64,000 nt of DNA from Leptospira fainei serovar Hurstbridge str. BUT 6 (lineage in GTDB: Bacteria > Spirochaetota > Leptospiria > Leptospirales > Leptospiraceae). The stretch is from positions 1,612,001-1,676,000 of the forward strand of contig NZ_AKWZ02000010.1 of assembly GCF_000306235.2 (NCBI RefSeq). Reading direction: 5' to 3'. The notes beneath the pieces are model-generated. The model saw only the letters and a program-made list of their open reading frames with translations, searched no databases and was not told the origin of the DNA. Below, piece after piece: positions 61,808 through 64,000 of this stretch. The position numbers were made by a program, and so were the translations under genes. Numbering within the stretch: position 1 is the stretch's first letter; each line of letters starts with the position of its first letter.

Positions 61808-62254
61808 ATGAACCGAATTTTTATTTCACTGTATTTAATTTTGTTATTTCTGATTACGGGGAATCTACTCGCACAACCGATCCCCGTAACCGGTTCCTGG
61901 AAGACGATTAACGAGCAAGGAAAAGAAGAATCGATCGTCGAAATCTACGAGCAGGGCGGGAAAATCTTCGGAAAGGTTACGAGTTTGGCGGAACCGAACG
62001 ATAAGGACGGGAAACCTGCGAGATGCACCGAATGCGACGGAGCGGAAAAGGATAAACCCGTATTGGGCATGGTAATCATAAAGGGATTATCCTCCGACGG
62101 CGATAAATGGAGCGGTGGGCGCATACTAGACCCCAACGACGGAGTCTGGTACAAATGCTTTCTTCGGTCGGTCGAAGGGGGGAAAAAATTAGAAGTCCGA
62201 GGCTATGTGGGTTTTTCGCTGCTTGGCAGGACTCAGTACTGGATAAAAAAATAA
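61808..62254 (+). CDS. DUF2147 exported protein, copy 2
   Basis: 148 residues, colinear with copy 1 and roughly 60% identical by eye, with the same signal-peptide layout (cleavage near LLAQP) and the same ending GYVGFSLLGRTQYW. AGGAAA before the ATG is a good ribosome site. Shared Cys pair RCTEC (KCEG region in copy 1). Tandem duplication with differing N-terminal regions suggests related but distinct ligands. A short GC hairpin lies between the two copies. Confidence 0.85.
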   Translation: MNRIFISLYLILLFLITGNLLAQPIPVTGSWKTINEQGKEESIVEIYEQGGKIFGKVTSLAEPNDKDGKPARCTECDGAEKDKPVLGMVIIKGLSSDGDKWSGGRILDPNDGVWYKCFLRSVEGGKKLEVRGYVGFSLLGRTQYWIKK

Positions 62255-62372
62255 GTAATTGTCTATCCTCGTATTCGGATAGATTCGGTGAGAGATTTCC
62301 TTCTTACATTTGAGCTTACTTCTTTTTTTCTTGGTTTGCAGAAGAGGGGGCATTCGATTATCTTTGCCTCCG

Positions 62373-63890
62373 GTGCAATTCCGATTTCGATTTCGCTTAT
62401 CCATTATTCTCGCAGGATGTCTGATTCTTTCCTTTTTCGCATCCTGCATATATAGAACGACAATACCCGCCCGTCCTCTTAACGATTCCGGTAAAACGAT
62501 TTTGGTGCGGGTGGATAGAAGCGCCAAGGAAGAGTTTCTTCGAATCACGGATTATCGCATTCCGTTCACTTTCGAAGAGAAAGATTCGTATTATGCGGTA
62601 TTGCCAAAGGCGACCCTCAAGCAATACGGTTTTCCAAAAAACGGGATATCGATCGTAGGCAAATATCCATTTAAATACTATTCGGGAAATTATCAGGATT
62701 TAACCAACGAATCCATTTTCGCTCTAGGCGACGTAAGAAAAGGATATAAGGATAATTCTCTAAATTTTCATTATTTATACTGGACCACAAAGTTATTTCC
62801 CGGCCAAGCATCGTTCGAGGTAATCGGGAAATCGGCCAGAGGTTCGGACATTTTTGCGATCCTATTGACCGATACTCGCCGCTCCGACGATGGAAAAGTT
62901 TCCCTTCTTTTTAATTGCGCTCATCATTCTAACGAAGTGATTTCGGTGGAGCATTGCTACGACGTGATCTACGGTATTTTATCCTCTAAAAAGGACTATT
63001 CGGATGCTCTTTCCAAACTGAAGATCTGGATCGTGCCGATCGTTAATCCGGACGGTGCCAAAGTTTTTTGGCACGATACGATCGCCATGGGGAGAAAAAA
63101 CGGAGCTCCAGGTTATGGGCCTATTTTAGAAAAGGATAATCCGGGCGTCGATATCAACCGGAACTATCCTTTTTTTTGGGGGAAGACGAAGTCCAATCAG
63201 ACTTCTTCGGTTCCCGCTAGTACGTTTTATCGCGGGCCTAGTCCCGCTTCGGAGCCGGAAACCAAGGCAATGATTGCTTTGGCGGAAAAAGAAAGATTCG
63301 CGGGTTCGATTAGCTATCACGCTTATGCGAATTGCATTTTGGTACCTTATTCCATCGATGATACCAAAAATCCGGATCCGGATCTTACTTGGGAGCTCGG
63401 AAAAAAAATAGCGTCGGAAATTCGCAGTTATAACCCCGAAAAGTCGTTTCAAGCCAGGAAAAATATCTACGGAGTGGACGGCGTCGACCAGGATTACTTT
63501 TTCTTTAAATATGGTACTCTCGCTTATCTTTTGGAAACGTCTCATTCCAACCCTCCTTATTCCGACGTTCCGAAGATCGTAGAGTCGATGCGACCCGCTT
63601 GGACTTTGCTCCTGGAGGAAATTTTAGAAGGAAACAAAATCTTCTTCCGTATTCGCGACGAGGGGGGGCATCCTTTATCGGTTAATGTAATATACGAGAA
63701 TCAGACGTTCTTTCAAAATGAAACCCGCTCTTCGCGTCCGAGAGACGGAATTTTCTTTCAATCGTTTCCTTCCCTCCGAAAGATACGAATTCGTCTGGAA
63801 AAGGAGGGTTATGAGACTTTGTATTGGGAAGGGCCGACTTGGAAATCCTGGAAAGCGGTGGATTTGGTCTTGAAGAAGACAAGATATTGA
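62373..63890 (+). CDS. M14 family zinc carboxypeptidase, lipoprotein
   Basis: About 505 residues. A lipoprotein signal starts from the GTG at 62373 (MQFRFRFRLSII, lipobox FFASC); a TTG at 62310 would lengthen it by 21 residues. The carboxypeptidase fold has the zinc motif NCAHHSNEVISVEH (His, Glu), VPIVNPDG, GVDINRNYPFFW with the substrate-binding Asn-Arg, SYHAYAN (His ligand) and the catalytic Glu in YLLETSHS. A C-terminal beta-domain (about 420-505) is like the transthyretin-like extension of M14 enzymes. Likely cleaves C-terminal residues of peptides, or peptidoglycan stem peptides, at the cell surface or in the periplasm. Confidence 0.87.
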   Translation: MQFRFRFRLSIILAGCLILSFFASCIYRTTIPARPLNDSGKTILVRVDRSAKEEFLRITDYRIPFTFEEKDSYYAVLPKATLKQYGFPKNGISIVGKYPFKYYSGNYQDLTNESIFALGDVRKGYKDNSLNFHYLYWTTKLFPGQASFEVIGKSARGSDIFAILLTDTRRSDDGKVSLLFNCAHHSNEVISVEHCYDVIYGILSSKKDYSDALSKLKIWIVPIVNPDGAKVFWHDTIAMGRKNGAPGYGPILEKDNPGVDINRNYPFFWGKTKSNQTSSVPASTFYRGPSPASEPETKAMIALAEKERFAGSISYHAYANCILVPYSIDDTKNPDPDLTWELGKKIASEIRSYNPEKSFQARKNIYGVDGVDQDYFFFKYGTLAYLLETSHSNPPYSDVPKIVESMRPAWTLLLEEILEGNKIFFRIRDEGGHPLSVNVIYENQTFFQNETRSSRPRDGIFFQSFPSLRKIRIRLEKEGYETLYWEGPTWKSWKAVDLVLKKTRY

Positions 63891-64000
63891 CTCGTAATTT
63901 CGCCAAAGGAAGCGCGTTGAAAAGCGATCCTTTCGATCGAATATGGAACAAAGATTTGCGATGAAGCAATTCAAAAATGAGGGAGCTCTCATACTATGTA

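Noticed and set aside
63961..64000. ATG at the right edge starting MKQFKNEGALILC
   Set aside because: Only 13 codons are visible, with a weak ribosome site; too short to decide whether a gene begins here.

Overview
The window reads as chromosomal DNA of a spirochaete of the genus Leptospira. This rests on family resemblance and style: many exported proteins with relaxed spirochaetal lipoboxes, 7TM-DISM/SpoIIE-type phosphatases, a FlaA-like flagellar-sheath protein, a split transketolase, a PerR-type box in front of a cytochrome c peroxidase, frequent TTG/GTG starts, and the AT-rich, weakly ordered intergenic DNA seen in that genus. Base composition judged by eye is mid-40s %GC, which would fit the intermediate (P2-like) or another higher-GC branch better than L. 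interrogans. That placement is inference. There is no phage, insertion sequence, CRISPR array or rRNA in the window.

Layout. 1-75: N-terminus of an acyl-CoA dehydrogenase-like gene on the minus strand. 325-3604: MsrB, a lipase with a Lys/Ala-rich tail, a TetR regulator and a divergent double-hotdog thioesterase. 3657-6678: two near-identical thiolases. 6803-10209: peroxidase, two dienelactone-hydrolase-like enzymes and a ChaN-like protein. 10268-16423: a class A penicillin-binding protein with a cytoplasmic zinc ribbon, an overlapping unknown exported protein and an alkylsulfatase-like lipoprotein. 16429-17078: 161-bp tandem repeats abutting tRNA-Tyr and tRNA-Thr. 17175-24618: membrane protein, transketolase N-subunit, SirB1-like protein, polyprenyl diphosphate synthase, two membrane proteins, a Thr/Ser-rich lipoprotein and a metallo-beta-lactamase-fold hydrolase. 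24645-28431 (minus): RNase H-like nuclease, Lnt and a LifO-like chaperone. 28512-34022: PdxB-like dehydrogenase, FlaA-like protein, small unknowns, ComF, DinB. 34108-39101: RecQ-MnmC operon and a divergent DusA. 39182-44105: SpoIIE phosphatase, metallo-hydrolase and a degenerate 7TM sensor. 44456-48011: cytochrome c peroxidase, citrate synthase-like protein, AraC regulator. 48088-52869: M24 peptidase, a three-gene diiron protein/SDR/epoxide-hydrolase operon, RlmK. 52987-63890: outer-envelope protein, isoprenoid-synthase-like protein, MarR-SDR locus, second SpoIIE phosphatase, FGE-like protein, lipoprotein, two DUF2147 proteins, M14 carboxypeptidase.

The most coherent circuit is at 1964-6678. 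A TetR repressor gene is divergent from a thioesterase-thiolase pair, and the same AGAACG-NN-CGTTCT operator also lies before the second thiolase. A second self-contained circuit is the MarR-SDR pair at 55364-56636, where the same long palindrome precedes both genes. The redox genes carry matching regulatory signs: a PerR/Fur-type 7-1-7 box before the cytochrome c peroxidase and a different 7-1-7 inverted repeat before the ChaN-like gene. The most surprising protein is the citrate synthase homologue at 45503-46783, which keeps the whole fold but has glutamate in place of two of the three catalytic residues.
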